Source: Poa pratensis
Lineage: Eukaryota; Streptophyta; Magnoliopsida; Poales; Poaceae
Assembly (NCBI GenBank): GCA_947311845.1
Contig: CAMZMU010000048.1
Coordinates: 24,384,431 to 24,448,430 of the forward strand
Direction: 5' to 3'
Length of the DNA: 64,000 nt
Part shown: piece by piece, positions 23,781 through 35,206 of the stretch
Numbering within the stretch: position 1 is the first letter of the stretch
Layout of the letters: every line of letters begins with the position of its first letter
Translations under genes and position numbers: made by a program
The notes under the pieces: model-generated
The model's database searches: none
Told to the model about the DNA's origin: nothing
What the model saw: the letters and a program-made list of their open reading frames with translations, nothing else

Positions 23781-24080
23781 TACTACATCTTGTACGAGAA
23801 AAATAGCTAGGATGCACTAGGATTAGTCAATGGTATTGAACGCAACCAACATCGTTTAGAAAGAGGCACGATACATACCAAATTCATGGCTTGCTAATGT
23901 GTTCAGAAAGAACACGGTCAACTTCTTTTCGTTTTGCACAGGACTTTTGCAGCGAATTACCTAAATAGGTCCTGGGTTACTGTGATCCTCTGGCAGCCGC
24001 CGGCAAGTATTTTTTACCTGTCCAATCGCTGGTGCGCTTTAATGCACGCGGCGTTGCCGTTTCAGCCGTCAAAAGACCCA

Positions 24081-24090
24081 CTATATATAC
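24081..24090 (+). promoter_or_regulatory. putative TATA box of HLS1-like copy B
   Basis: CTATATATAC about 115 bp upstream of the chosen ATG at 24203, similar in spacing to the TATA box of copy A. Confidence 0.55.
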
Positions 24091-24202
24091 GTAGATACTG
24101 GAGCGGCGTCTGATATCGTAGCTAGTGCGGATTCATGAGTTCGCCGCCGCCGCTTCGTCTTTGGAGAGTGCAACAGCTGCAGTCTGTAGATACAAGTATA
24201 GA

Positions 24203-25898
24203 ATGGGAGAAGCAGAGAAGGGAGGGATGGGGGTGGAAATCCGGGACTACGACCCCTCCAAGGACCGAGCCGGCGCGGTGGCCGTCGACTGGGAGTGCGA
24301 GGTCGGGCTCATCGGTGGCGGGGTGTCGCTCCACGCCGACCTTCTCGGCGACCCCGCCGCTCGCGTTCGCCACTCGCCGGCTTACCACATGCTGGTACGT
24401 GTGTGCCCACGTACGTACGTAGGCGGACCATGCACGTCGCGAGAGCATGCAGCTCCGTGTTTGATTTTCTTTTGCAGTTGCTCGTACTGGGTTTTGCTTT
24501 GAAAAAAAGAATCGAGAATGGTTTGATACTTTCCTTTAATTCTGAAACACGTTTTGTTTGAAAATGGAAGGTTGCTGAGACTTCTGGCGCCGGCAGCCGG
24601 ATCGTCGGCATCGTCCGCGGCACCGTGAAGTCTGTCGCCACCGGCACGAGTCACCCCGGCGCCCCCACCTTCGCCAACGTCGGCTACATTCTTGGCCTCC
24701 GCGTCTCGCCTTCCCACAGGTAAACCAAGCGAATCGATCTATCCGTGAGCTTCCCCACCAAGTAAATACTCTGGTACTGGGATTAATTGATCCTTGTTGA
24801 TCCTTGTGTGGTGAGGAGACTAATGCTGGCTCCGTAATGCATGCGCATGCACGCAGGAGGAGGGGCATAGCGCTTCGGCTGGTCCGGCGGTTGGAGAAGT
24901 GGTTCGAGCTGATGGGGGCCGAGTACGCGTACATGGCCACCGACAAGTCCAACGAAGCATCGGTGCGGCTCTTCACCGGACGCTGCGGCTACTCAAAGTT
25001 CCGAACGCCGTCGCTCCTCGTGCACCCCGTGCACGCGCACCGCCTTCGACTGCCGCGCCGCGCCACTGCGGTCTTTCCCCTTGGCGCGCGCGACGCCGAG
25101 CGATTGTACCGCTGCCTGTTCGCTCACGTCGAGTTCTTCCCCGCAGACATTGGCGCCGTCATCGACAACCCGCTCTCCCTCGGCACGTTCCTGGCCGTCG
25201 TTGATGAGGAGTACGACGAGTGGCACGGGGTCGACCACTTCCTGGCATCGCCGCCGGCGTCGTGGGCAGTGGCCAGCTTTTGGGACTGCGGAGGCGTGTT
25301 TCGGCTCCAGGTACATGGTGTTTCGCGCCTGCGCCGTGCCGTCGCCGCCACGAGCCGCGTGCTGGACCGCGCCGCAAAATGGATGCGCGTGCCATCCGTC
25401 CCCAATTTCTTCCGGCCATTCACTGCGTGGTTCGCCTACGGCCTGGGCGGCGGAGGCAGCGACGCCTCGCTGGCCGCGGAGGCACTGATCGTGTCCTTCA
25501 TCAACATGGCGCGCGGCAGGGCGGCAGCCGTGTCCGTGGAGGTGGCCGCCTGCGATCCACTCCGTCGCCTCCTACCACACTGGCGCAGCCTCTCGTGCGA
25601 GGAGGACCTCTGGTGCATGAAGAGGCTTGGCGGCGGCGACGGTTGCGATGTGGACGGCTGGGATTGGGTCAGGTCACAACCTGGTCACTCCATCTTCGTG
25701 GACCCCAGAGAGGCGATTGACTCCCATCCCCCGGTCAGAATTTCTAGAGTTGACCTCTCAGCAAGGCTTCACTCTAGACTTGGGAACATTTTTTTCTTAC
25801 GTACTCCCGCCGTCACATGGCGTCTCGTTTTTTATATTTTAGTTTCGAGCAGCGTAGGACATGTATCAGTTGTTATAAAAATTATACCGTTGTTCTAA
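24203..25898 (+). CDS. HLS1-like: HOOKLESS1-like N-acetyltransferase (copy B), three exons, extended C-terminus
   Basis: Exons 24203-24394, 24571-24719 and 24857-25898, with GT-AG introns at the same codon positions and phases as copy A. They give 1383 nt, 460 aa. The ATG at 24203 follows a TATA box by about 115 bp; ATG 24227 is an alternative eight codons in. Conserved blocks are VEIRDYDPSKDR, DLLGDPAARVRHSPAYHML, the GNAT loop RRRGIA (copy A has RRKGVG), EYAYMATDKSNEASVRLFTG, EEDLWCMKRLGG and HSIFVDPRE. Copy A and its relatives stop one residue after this last motif. Here the frame continues about 60 residues before the stop at 25898, suggesting loss of the ancestral stop or an unrecognised 3' intron. 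Predicted function is as for copy A: putative nuclear acetyltransferase, differential growth. Divergence in exon 3 suggests an old duplication. Confidence 0.92.
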
Positions 25899-27120
25899 GA
25901 CGACTTCATTGTTAATTTTCGTGAAATACAAATTTATAATACATATTTTGTTGATCGAATTGATAGTCAAACTTAGAATTAGGAAAGCCGTGTGCCACCT
26001 AAGTGGGGACGGAGCCAGCATGATGTTTTAGAATTGCTAGCTGCAATAGATTTTATACACGAGCAACATTGTAGCCTTAGGGGACAAAGTAAATTTAGGT
26101 GGTGACTGGTGAGACTCCGTGACTATGTATGGTTCCTTCTAAACCAGTCATGGACTAATCAACATGATGAATCTAGCATGATATTCCCTCCGTCAAAAAT
26201 ATAAGCCGTCATATTTTAGCGGCTTACAATTTTGACTATGATTTATACTCATAATATATGTCCACAAAGTTACAATAAGGACATAAGAATTGATTTTTTT
26301 TGTAAGACGAATCCAACGATATCATTTATACATTTCCAATCATTATAATTCAGTATCTATTAGTGGTCAAAGTTTGGAACTTAATGGAGTTTGATAGAAC
26401 TTTACGATACCATGAAAAGTACAATACAATCTCGTACTTGTTTGTTGTCTATTTTTAGAGTGTGTATTTTTATTATTATTTCAAATATACTCATCATGAT
26501 TTTCCAGTATGACATTCATATCCAGAAATTCATTGTGTTCTACTGCAAAACTTTTTTTCGCAATCACGAAGTTTCACTAAATTTCTGCTTAGTGTGACCG
26601 ATTATTGGCAATAGTTGTACGGATGGTCATTGTGTTTTAGTCATTCTTCATACAAGTTTCTTTGGATTTTTAGAATTTTGTACAATTTCATATTATATCA
26701 TTAGATTTAAAGTATTTTTCATTTTTGTGTGCTTAATTCTTATTTCATCCAAACTTTAAATATGTAAAAATATCGTTAGCTTTAAAAGCATGTATTAAAA
26801 ATTCAGACAAGTTCCATAGTATTTCAAGAAGAGTATGGTAACTAGCGTGTTGAATAACACGAGGATCGCTAATCGTCTATATCTAAATAGGAGCACCCCA
26901 CTACAAGTATTTATCTCAACATGCAAGGTGTTCACCTCATCAAACATTCTCGAGCAATACTAGCGTGCCACCTAAGCAAATCTGCCACCTAATAAAAAGG
27001 GGAAAATATATCTAAGGAGAGAAACGTACGTATAGCAAGCACCACCAGGAGCGTGGCCTCATTACTCTGTTTTGTTGAATTTCTAGCCTTCCTACCGCTT
27101 TGTTTCTGAGTGGACTATCA
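25899..27120. other. AT-rich intergenic sequence
   Basis: No gene. Contains the incomplete MITE at 26174-26380; the rest is AT-rich with no recognisable element. Confidence 0.45.
26174..26380. mobile_element. incomplete Stowaway-like MITE
   Basis: Begins TTCCCTCCGTCAAAAATATA, a typical Stowaway left end. The interior TTGACTATGATT and the late GTGGTCAAAGTTTGGAAC resemble longer Stowaway families. No matching GGGAG right terminus is present, so the right end is degenerate or lost. Confidence 0.5.
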
Positions 27121-27137
27121 ATTAGCCGTTTTTAAAA

Positions 27138-27510
27138 GTTCTATCAACGTGGTGCCGCCTGTGGGTGGCACATTCCCTTTCCGAAGGGCGTCGTGGCTTC
27201 CTTTCGTCCGTTTGGGAAACCCTAGGGCCAGTGTGCTGGTCCGAGCAACAGCGGGTGCTCTCCTTCTTCAAGGTGCTGCTTGGTACTCGACCGTTCGATG
27301 CTAGGAGCGTGGTTGTACTTTTTCGGATGACGCAGCGGTTACGAGTCACCTAGTTTAGTTGAACCTCCTTTGCCTCCATTTTATTTTACCTTTTCTTGTC
27401 TTCGGGCGTGTGTGTGTTGCTGCCCCAGTGTGTGGTGTTGCGTTTGTATCGATGGTTGTATGGTGGTCGTTGCTTTATTTATAAAGCGGGACGAAAGCCT
27501 ATTTCGAGAG
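27138..27510 (+). mobile_element. 5'-truncated LINE (3' tail only)
   Basis: Flanked by ATTAGCCGTTTTTAAAA (27121-27137) and ATTAGCCGTTTTAAAA (27511-27526), a target duplication differing by one T. The right end TTTATTTATAAAGCGGGACG plus AAAGCCTATTTCG resembles the 3' ends of grass LINEs. No coding remains. Confidence 0.7.
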
Positions 27511-27526
27511 ATTAGCCGTTTTAAAA

Positions 27527-28252
27527 ACTCGTACACACCACTTTGTTTCTGAGTGGATCAATTAGTACGAGGCCTGACCTTTCACTCGCCCAGTCTGGGC
27601 TTCGTCCTTATAAATTTGGAACCGGCATTAGCCTTCTTCTCCCCTGGTAGCACACCTCCTCCATCCAGCTCTGCTGCCACTTCTCACCAACTTACATTCT
27701 GGTCACCGCAGTTTGGTGTAAGATGAGACCACCATTTTGCTTGACAACCTAGATCCATCCTCCTCCATGCCTAATACAGAGTATATGTAAAAACCTGGCT
27801 GGAGTCTCCGACTGTCCGACACCATGGAGTCTACGACGTTGGCAGCACGTCATGCTGTCATAGCGGCCCTCTCTGGATTCTCAGTGTCAAAGCAGCCCTC
27901 TTTGGATTCTCAGTTACTGCACTCTCTTTTATTGTTTGTACCGTATGGTTCGTTACGACTGAACTCCTTCTGGATTCTTTATTTGTACGGATTAGTTCCT
28001 GGAACTATAGAGTATGGACAGATCAGTGCATTTCTACATTTTTTCGCGCTGGAACAGTGTTAAGCAAATTTAGGATTCAGTAAAACAGATTCACAAGAGA
28101 TGATACATTGGCCGATATATACATTTGCACGGATTAAATCCTAGAGTGTACTACTGCTACAGTTGTTTATTGCATCCCTACTAACGCACAAGGCGGAGGA
28201 CGGAATGCCCACGATCCCCCGGCTGATTACAAGACTTTTCCCACTTTATTCC
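27527..28252. other. intergenic, possible promoter or gene relic
   Basis: A TATAAATTT motif near 27610 is followed by a CT-rich leader-like tract (27630-27690). The only frames after it are a 9-codon one at 27723 and a 79-codon one at 27824-28063 with no recognisable family. The phrase TCTGGATTCTCAGT/TTTGGATTCTCAGT is locally duplicated (27871, 27901). No gene is claimed. Confidence 0.3.
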
Positions 28253-28268
28253 CCAGCGCTCCTCTTTT

Positions 28269-29669
28269 TTTTTTTGAAACCGGGCAAGAGGCTTGCCTTT
28301 TCATTTATATAGAAGAAGTGAATTGGCCAGTTTATAAGGAAAACTGGCCAAAAACCGGATATAACAACGCAACACACCACGCCGGCCCCGAGGCCACGCA
28401 CCACACAAGTCGACGGCTTAACCGCCCAAGCGGCCAAGGCCGACACCCCTCAACGCAATAGCGGAGGCCCTCAACGCAACAGTGGAGGCGAAACCGCCCA
28501 CGGGCCACGCTCCACACAGGTCGACGACGAAACCGCCCAAGCAGGAAAGGCCGACACCCACGCACCTCAACGCGACGCAGCGGAGGCGAGATCGGAGCCG
28601 CCGCTCCGACATCCACGCCGGCCCCAGGGCCACGCACCACCTAGCCGGAAACGAGAAGATCGTCGCCGCTGACCACCAAACATCCCCACATGTCCCTCTA
28701 GCCGACGAAACATCCAAGACGAGGCCCCAAGAAGGATCTGGGATTTCCCCCGAAAGTTCCTGGACGGAGGAGTGGGAGCACCGCCACGACGACGCCAACA
28801 AGAAGGAAGTGGCGCCCATGGGTGTCACCGTCGTCAGTCCTGGTCGTCGACCAGGGCAAGGTTTTCACCGGCGGACTCCGCCCGCCCGCCCACACTGGGA
28901 TCGACCAGCCCACCATCGCAGACCCGCAGCAGACACCGTCAGCCTTGCGCGCCCGACGGTCCGCGGCCACCAAACAGAGCTAGGCGTTGGGGCCTAGATC
29001 CGCCTCGCGCTGAGCCACCTCCTAGCTCAGCTCGACGCCACCACCAATTCCGGGGCCGCTGCCCCGGCGTCCAGAGTGCTGCAGGACGGCCGCACGCGTA
29101 GCCGTACAAGTGCAGCTGCTCCCGAAGCTGACCCGACATGACAGCCAAGGGATGCCAGACGGGGAGCCTTTTCCCCGCCGGCCGCGCTGCAGCCCCCTCG
29201 AGCACGACCACACAGCAGCCCGGTAGCCACCCGCGCAGCACCAGAGCGGCGCGACGCACGGGGGCAGCCGCCGAGCACAACAGCGGCCCGCCGAGCCCAT
29301 CGGGGCCCAGAACGGGCCCTGACCGCACTACAACCACCACCGGCCGAACCCCAAGGGCGCCGCCACCACCTGCCGCACCGTCCTTGGCCACGTCGTCGTC
29401 GAGCTTGCGCCAGCCCGCCGCAGTCCCAGCGCCGCCGCCGCACCGCATCGCCGCCGCCGCGAGAGAAGGAGGGCCGCGCGTCCACCGCGAGCTCTCCCTG
29501 AGCCGCCTTTGTGGAGACCGGGGCCGCCGCCACCGCGGCAAGGCCAGCGGCAGCGGCGGAGGAGGGCCAGTGGAGGAGATCTTCCCAGCGGCGGCGGTAG
29601 GGTTTCCCCCGTGTCGCTCAAGCCGAGCGACGCGGGGGTCGGGCTCGATCTATCAGGCCTAATTGATAT
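28269..29669 (-). mobile_element. 1.4-kb GC-rich poly(A) retroposon, non-autonomous
   Basis: Perfect 16-bp target duplication CCAGCGCTCCTCTTTT at 28253-28268 and 29670-29685. The left junction continues into a T-run (to 28275), i.e. a poly(A) tail on the minus strand, so this is a non-LTR insertion. The tail end GAAACCGGGCAAGAGGCTTGCC resembles 3' ends of grass LINEs, but no reverse transcriptase or endonuclease is encoded. The interior is very GC-rich with a diverged tandem repeat of ~120 bp (28380-28660). Long overlapping frames on both strands are a product of composition. It may be a LINE-derived parasite keeping only 5' and 3' ends. Confidence 0.8.
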
Positions 29670-29685
29670 CCAGCGCTCCTCTTTT

Positions 29686-30462
29686 GTCATGATGTTCCTT
29701 CATATAGACTGTACTACATCAATGAGAATAAATAAGTCCTCATTACCTAATTAAATATCAAGGATGAGAAAGATAAAGACATGTAGGAAGCTAAGGGATG
29801 GCACTAATTAAGGGAAATTAGGCCATAGGAGTGCGTGGTGCCGTGGTAGAGAGAGTGTAAGGGGAAATCGGGGTCGAGGGGAAGGTCGTAGACACCACGG
29901 AGAGAACTAGAGGGGTGAGAGGAGATTTGCGTTAAATGATCGGGTGCATGTCCTAGTAATGTGAGTGCAGTTTTGGCTCCCGGGCTTCAAAGAGAGAGTC
30001 CGGAATTAACAAAAACGTGAAAATTATATTTAGATGTTTAACAAAATTCTAAATATGTTCCGTGGATAAATCCGGATATGATCTACATATCTTTAAATTT
30101 TCTTAAATAATACTAATAGTTTAGGCTAGGAAAAAATAACCGTAGCTAGCTCCAAGAGGGCAAACAAGAGCTCGACCCTCATTTTTTTTTGTAGATTCAT
30201 CACAAAAGATACATTGACGAAAATTTGCACGCACATACAAGACATGTACATAATTAAGTATATATTTTTATAAGAATTATTGTTTTTAAAATGAGTCTTT
30301 TGAAGTTTTAAGAAAGCCGAGCTCCATATAGCTTGTGATCTAAAGTGACTTTGCACTAGTCTTGTCCTTAATAAAATGAAATCGTGTGAAAATAATACTC
30401 AGTTGCTACAAGAACTTTAGAAGACTAGAACCCCGAGAAACAAAAAGGCAGACCTCACAACA
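29686..30462. other. intergenic, nothing recognised
   Basis: AT-rich, no coding sequence or transposon termini seen. Confidence 0.4.
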
Positions 30463-30895
30463 GAGGACAAGCTCAAGACAGCAGCCTCGATTGCTCGACC
30501 CATCATCAAAGCTAAATTCCGATTTTTTTTTATTACACTTCCCATAAAACCGTTAGTAAGTTACCAGACACGAGGTAGGTTTGCCAGAAAACAAAAGGCA
30601 CGATGTAGGGAAACACCATCGTTGTCGTGCCCGGAATGAAGCCCCAGCTCCTCTGGAAAGCTCAGGTTCTCACACAATGAACTCCTTCCAAGAATCCCAA
30701 TTTTAAAAACGACAAGCATCGGGGGCCAGTAGGCAGCCGGGAGGCAGGCTCGCGCTAATCCCGGATTAGTGCCCTGCTAACGCTAATCTCGTAGGGCAGG
30801 GACTGATTAATTAGTCCGGTCAAAGTTAACCCAGACTCCAAGCTAGTACTACTTGACTGGTGTGTGGTTTTTTGACTCCACGCTCCACTGGGTGT
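30463..30895 (+). repeat. non-coding segment duplicated from 20413-20835 (copy 2)
   Basis: Collinear with 20413-20835 through a series of short conserved blocks (see that entry), with a private T-rich insertion near 30521. The two copies lie ~10 kb apart on either side of HLS1-like copy B. Confidence 0.7.
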
Positions 30896-30926
30896 AGTAC
30901 ATGGTATTACTGCAAATGCTAGCTAA

Positions 30927-31179
30927 GAGCAAGTAAAATAGTATAGCCCGTTGTTGGTTATAAGATGGTGCCATGTTATATATAGTCAACCTAATAGTCA
31001 ACAAGTATAATAGTTGACTATAAATATTGACTACTTTATTTATAGTTGGTCCACCTTCCACTCTCACAAAATGACTAGGAGCACGTACTGCAGCTGGCTC
31101 TTGCATCAGAGCCCGTTTCCACTCTCTCTCCTCCATGTAATCCTTACAGCCTGCTGACTGGACCTTATTGTACTTGCTC
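30927..31179. mobile_element. Tourist-like (Harbinger) MITE (253 bp)
   Basis: Inverted termini GAGCAAGTA...TACTTGCTC with TAA duplications at 30924-30926 and 31180-31182, the 3-bp target preference of PIF/Harbinger elements. Non-coding, with internal AT-rich partial inverted repeats (TAGTCAAC, GTTGACTA). Confidence 0.85.
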
Positions 31180-31182
31180 TAA

Positions 31183-32833
31183 CTGTAGTACAATACGTAT
31201 GTTCACAGCCGGGTCTTCAATATTTTTGCCGACTGTTAAGCTGCCGTCCCCAAGTTCTGCCGGCTGTTTATTTCTCCCGGCAGTCAACCAGCCCTCTAAG
31301 TTCGACTTTTGCCAGCTGATTTCCCCCTCCCCACCAAATTTGGTCCATGGTGTAGTGATAGACGACATTCTAAACTATGTGACATGATATTTTTGAAAAT
31401 TTAAAAATATCTACTCGCTCCAAAATTAGAATTATTCAAAAACATTCCCAGGCATGTGCTGGGTGGCTGTTGTGCTTGGTGGGAAGAAAGAAGAAGAGGA
31501 GGAGCACGATGGGCCACGAAATTCGGCCCATCAAGAAAAAGAAGAAAAGAAAGAAAGGGGAGAAGGACAATGGGCTCCAAGAATTCGGCCCATCCTGTCA
31601 GGAATTAAAGAAAGTGTTTTTTCGTTTAGAAAACATCTAATTGACTTTTGAGAAATAATTTGCTCCGGGGAAAAAATACACATGAATATTTTAGTGAAGA
31701 CTTCTACCACTAAATCTAAAACCAAATATTTAATTCAAGCCTTATTTAATTTAAATTAAATCCAAAAAATAGAAAATATCATATTAAGCTTATTAATTTC
31801 ATGTAATAGAACAATTTTCTCGGAAATTTTTGTATTTTGTAAAAGTTTACACGGATAGTGTAGAGAAGGAAAAGTGACGGATGCATCTTATATGAATCAT
31901 ATGATGAAAACTGCTTGAAATATTAAAATCCAAGAGGATGTGTGAATCTCTAAATATGTTTGAGCCCTCAATATACGGGGTTCCTAACAGAGAAACCACG
32001 TTCGGCCACATCATATAAATTATCGTGTTAGTTGGATCTAATTTGTGGTTTAAATTTAAGAGAAAAATATTAGTCATGTAGCCCGTATTACACATTTACA
32101 CAGCTAATGTTGAGAAGATAAGTGTCGGACATCGACTCTCGTCATTAAGCAATCAGAATTCAAAAAGAACTTTCTAGCACGCTGCGCACATATATAAATT
32201 CATCAATTTCTCTGGCCATGTGTAAGAAATAGTTTGACTGAATGTTAAATAAAGATCTTGACTCATATACACTTTGTTCCCAAATACATCCTTCCTAAAT
32301 TTTTTAATGTCGAGCATCTCTATTTGTGATTTCTAATTCATATTAAATTATGTGTTCGATAAAAATATGCATTAGATCCATCACGAAAAATACTTTACAA
32401 AAATATCCCATCTATTTTTTTATGTATGTAGTTGAAACATCAAAATCTAAATGCTGTCTATTCTTAGACAGGTGACGTGTTTTCTTTACTATTTTTTACA
32501 TTGGAAGTAAAGTTTGTGAAGAGGTTTATTTTTTCTACGACGCTAATATCATAAGGTCTGTATTTTCATGTGGTCGCAGACCTCCAGTTTTGTTATAATT
32601 AAAACTTGTAGTCCTATTTCTCCAAAAAAAAATCTCGATATACTATCTTCCATGAAGTTTTTAATTAGTTTACCCAACCTCTAAAATAAAATTAATGTGG
32701 AGGTCGTAGGGTAACTGTACCTATAGGGCCATCTTATAACATGATTAGACATCGAAAAACGGATTCGGCTTCTCTGTCTATGGCGGGGACCGATGACTGT
32801 GCCATCCATGTTTTAAAATAATCAATCTAACTA
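31183..32833. other. AT-rich intergenic, no gene
   Basis: No recognisable coding sequence. 31500-31570 has a purine-rich AAGAAGAGGAGG-like tract; the rest is featureless. Confidence 0.4.
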
Positions 32834-32838
32834 GATGG

Positions 32839-35133
32839 TGAAAGGACAAGGATGTCGCCTAGAGGGGGGTGAATAGGCGATTTAAAACTTTTCCGGTTTA
32901 GGTTTGATAATTGCGGAATAAAACTAGGTGTTTAAATTAACAAGCCAACAACCTAAATAAACTAGGCTCGCCTATGTGCACCAACAACTTATACTAAGCA
33001 AGACAAGCAACAAAGTGATAGCAAAAAGAATACTTCAAGCACGAAGTCTATCACAATGTAAAGTGCATAAGTAAAGAGCTCGGGTATAGAAATAACCGAG
33101 GCACGCGGAGTTCCTTCCTTTTAGGGGAGTACGTCTCGTTGGAGAGGTGTGAGCCACCACAACAGGTCGGTCTCAACGCCACAAAGGTTTCACCTTCTTC
33201 TCCGATGAACCGCACCACAAAAGGTTTGGTTCACCTTCCACTATCGGAATCCTTCAAGGCAGAGTCCGGAGCCTTTACAACAACAATCCGGGGCACAACC
33301 CACAACTGGATTGGGGGCTCCCGAACGGCTACAAGTGACCACAAAAAGTCTCAACCACCACAATGGCGTCTAGGGTCCAATGACCCAAGAGTAACAAGTT
33401 CACAAGCTTTCAACTTTCACGAATCCTCGTGGAGAGCATAAACCGATGCACAAAGCAATGGCAAGAGCACAAGTGCTCAAATCCTTCACTCTCAAATCCC
33501 ACCAAAAGCAACTAATGCTTATGGGGGGAGAAGAGAGGAAGAATGAAGAAGAGAACCACACAAGAACTCCAAGATCAAGATATACTAGGTTCCCCTCACT
33601 TAGAGGAGGAATGGATTGGTGGAAATGTAGATCTAGATCTCCTCTCACTTTCCCTCAAAGATATGCAAGAATCATGGGCGGGATTGAGAGGTAGGCAAGG
33701 TTTTCCAAATGTCAACAATGGAGTAGAGAGAGGGAAAAAACGAGCTCAAGTTGTTGGGGAACCTTTGGGGAAGAAAGCCCATTAAAAAGGTCACCTTGGA
33801 AATCTACCCGTTGGCTGATTTCGCGAGGCCGGCCTAGGGCCCCGCCTGGCCGGCCAGGAGGCCGCCCCCCTCCCCGACACGCCCGGCCTAGAAACACAGG
33901 GAGCCCGGCCTAGGGCCCGGCCTGGCCGGCTGGCCACCCGAGAGACCCGACCTAGGGCCCGGCCTTGGACCCGGCCAGGCCGGCCAACCAGAAATAGAAA
34001 GAGATCTTCTTTCACCTCTAACTTTTGCAAGAAAACTCCAAATGGGATGAAACCAACTTTGTTGGAAAGATAGCGACAAGAGCTTCCCTATAAACTCCAA
34101 ATCGGATGAAACCAACTTTGTTGGAAATATTAAGAACCATGAATAGAGTTAAGTTGGCACACATGGGAAGGAGTGGAACTTTCCTCAAGGATAAACTGAT
34201 AATATTTCCAACACGAAAACGCAACACGTTTTTCATCCGGACTCCGTTTTCAATGATCTTGGGCTTGTTTCGAAGATAATCACAAGCTCTACAAGATCAT
34301 GCATATACACATCATAGTTCATTATGTGAGGAGGATAACACAAGAGGAGAGTTTGACCTCTCTACAAAAGACGAAACGGTAAAACCTCCAACATCAAAAA
34401 CACCACAAGATATTCAAATGAAATCCGTTTTTGATGAACTAGAGCTTGTTATGGAGATGAACACAAGCTCTAAATTGTCACATGGAAAAAAGCCAGATAA
34501 GAACCAAGAAAGATGATATGCCAAATATGCAAAGGTTTAAGCTCTCCACAAAGATGCGATCAAGTTACTCACTTGAGAGCCCCTCTTGATAGTACGCCGT
34601 CTGTCCTATAACCCGGTCTCCCACTAACACCACGAGACTGGTAAAATAGAAACCCAATCAAGATCATACCTTTGCTTTGCGCATTCCACTTGAGCTAGAT
34701 GATGACGATCTTGACTCCCTCAAGTTGGAACACCTTTCTTGATTGTGCTTGCTAGCACATGCTTGATGAAGACTTCTCCAAATACTTCCCCATACAACAT
34801 GATGGGAGAGCCTTGCTAAGCTCCGTCTTCATGAATCCACTTGCAATTCATCTTCTTATCTTGATATATATGATGGCTTGGAGATAACATGAAAGTTCAC
34901 TCAATCTTCTTTTCCAAGCCATTCTTGCAATAAGCTCAACTCTTCACATGACCATTTTTCATATAAACCCTTGGATAGAACCTTGGTCATCATGTAATCT
35001 TCTAGAATTCAACACATGAACTCCAATCTTTTCCTATGGACAAGATCTACAAGAATCTCTCAATGCAAACATTAGTCCATAAGGATTGTCATTAATTATC
35101 ACAACCACACATGGGGCAACACATGCACTTTCA
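32839..35133 (-). mobile_element. copia (SIRE/Maximus-like) solo LTR, 2.3 kb
   Basis: TGAAAGGACAAGGATGTCGC at the left and ACATGCACTTTCA at the right (minus orientation TGAAAGTGC...TCCTTTCA), with 5-bp duplication GATGG at 32834-32838 and 35134-35138. The same LTR family borders the element at 36206-59542. A single LTR with a perfect TSD is the product of LTR-LTR recombination. About 435 bp in the middle (33765-34200) differ entirely from the other copies and contain a GGCCGG-rich tract. Confidence 0.93.
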
Positions 35134-35191
35134 GATGGGTCTCCGTCAACAATTTGATTGGTTTTAAAAAAGTTACTATTGGGTCAACAAC

Positions 35192-35206
35192 AATCTCGGT
35201 TTGGGG
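35192..35206. repeat. LINE target-site duplication, left copy
   Basis: AATCTCGGTTTGGGG, identical to 61882-61896 just after the LINE A-tail. It fixes the 5' truncation point of the LINE at 35207. Confidence 0.9.

Larger units (their letters stand above)
20836..24080. other. intergenic, low-copy-looking sequence
   Basis: No gene recognised. Features are a (C)21 run, a minimal poly(T) insertion at 23482-23499 and one MITE (both listed separately), many GATCGATC/CATGCATG palindromes between 20900 and 22150, and a T-rich tract at 22585-22925. The right end is the upstream region of HLS1-like copy B. Confidence 0.45.

Noticed and set aside
24804..24856. Upstream ATG (24804) giving a 364-aa single-exon frame for HLS1-like copy B
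   Set aside because: The frame before 24857 reads through the intron. Conserved exons 1 and 2 with matching phases lie upstream.
27098..27565. Direct repeat TTTGTTTCTGAGTGGA around 27099 and 27539 as LTR ends
   Set aside because: The interval is better explained by a LINE tail with its own TSD inserted next to a pre-existing short local duplication.
28418..29690. Several 100-200-residue frames on both strands
   Set aside because: They overlap in all phases in GC-rich retroposon DNA, are rich in R/A/P/G and have no domain.
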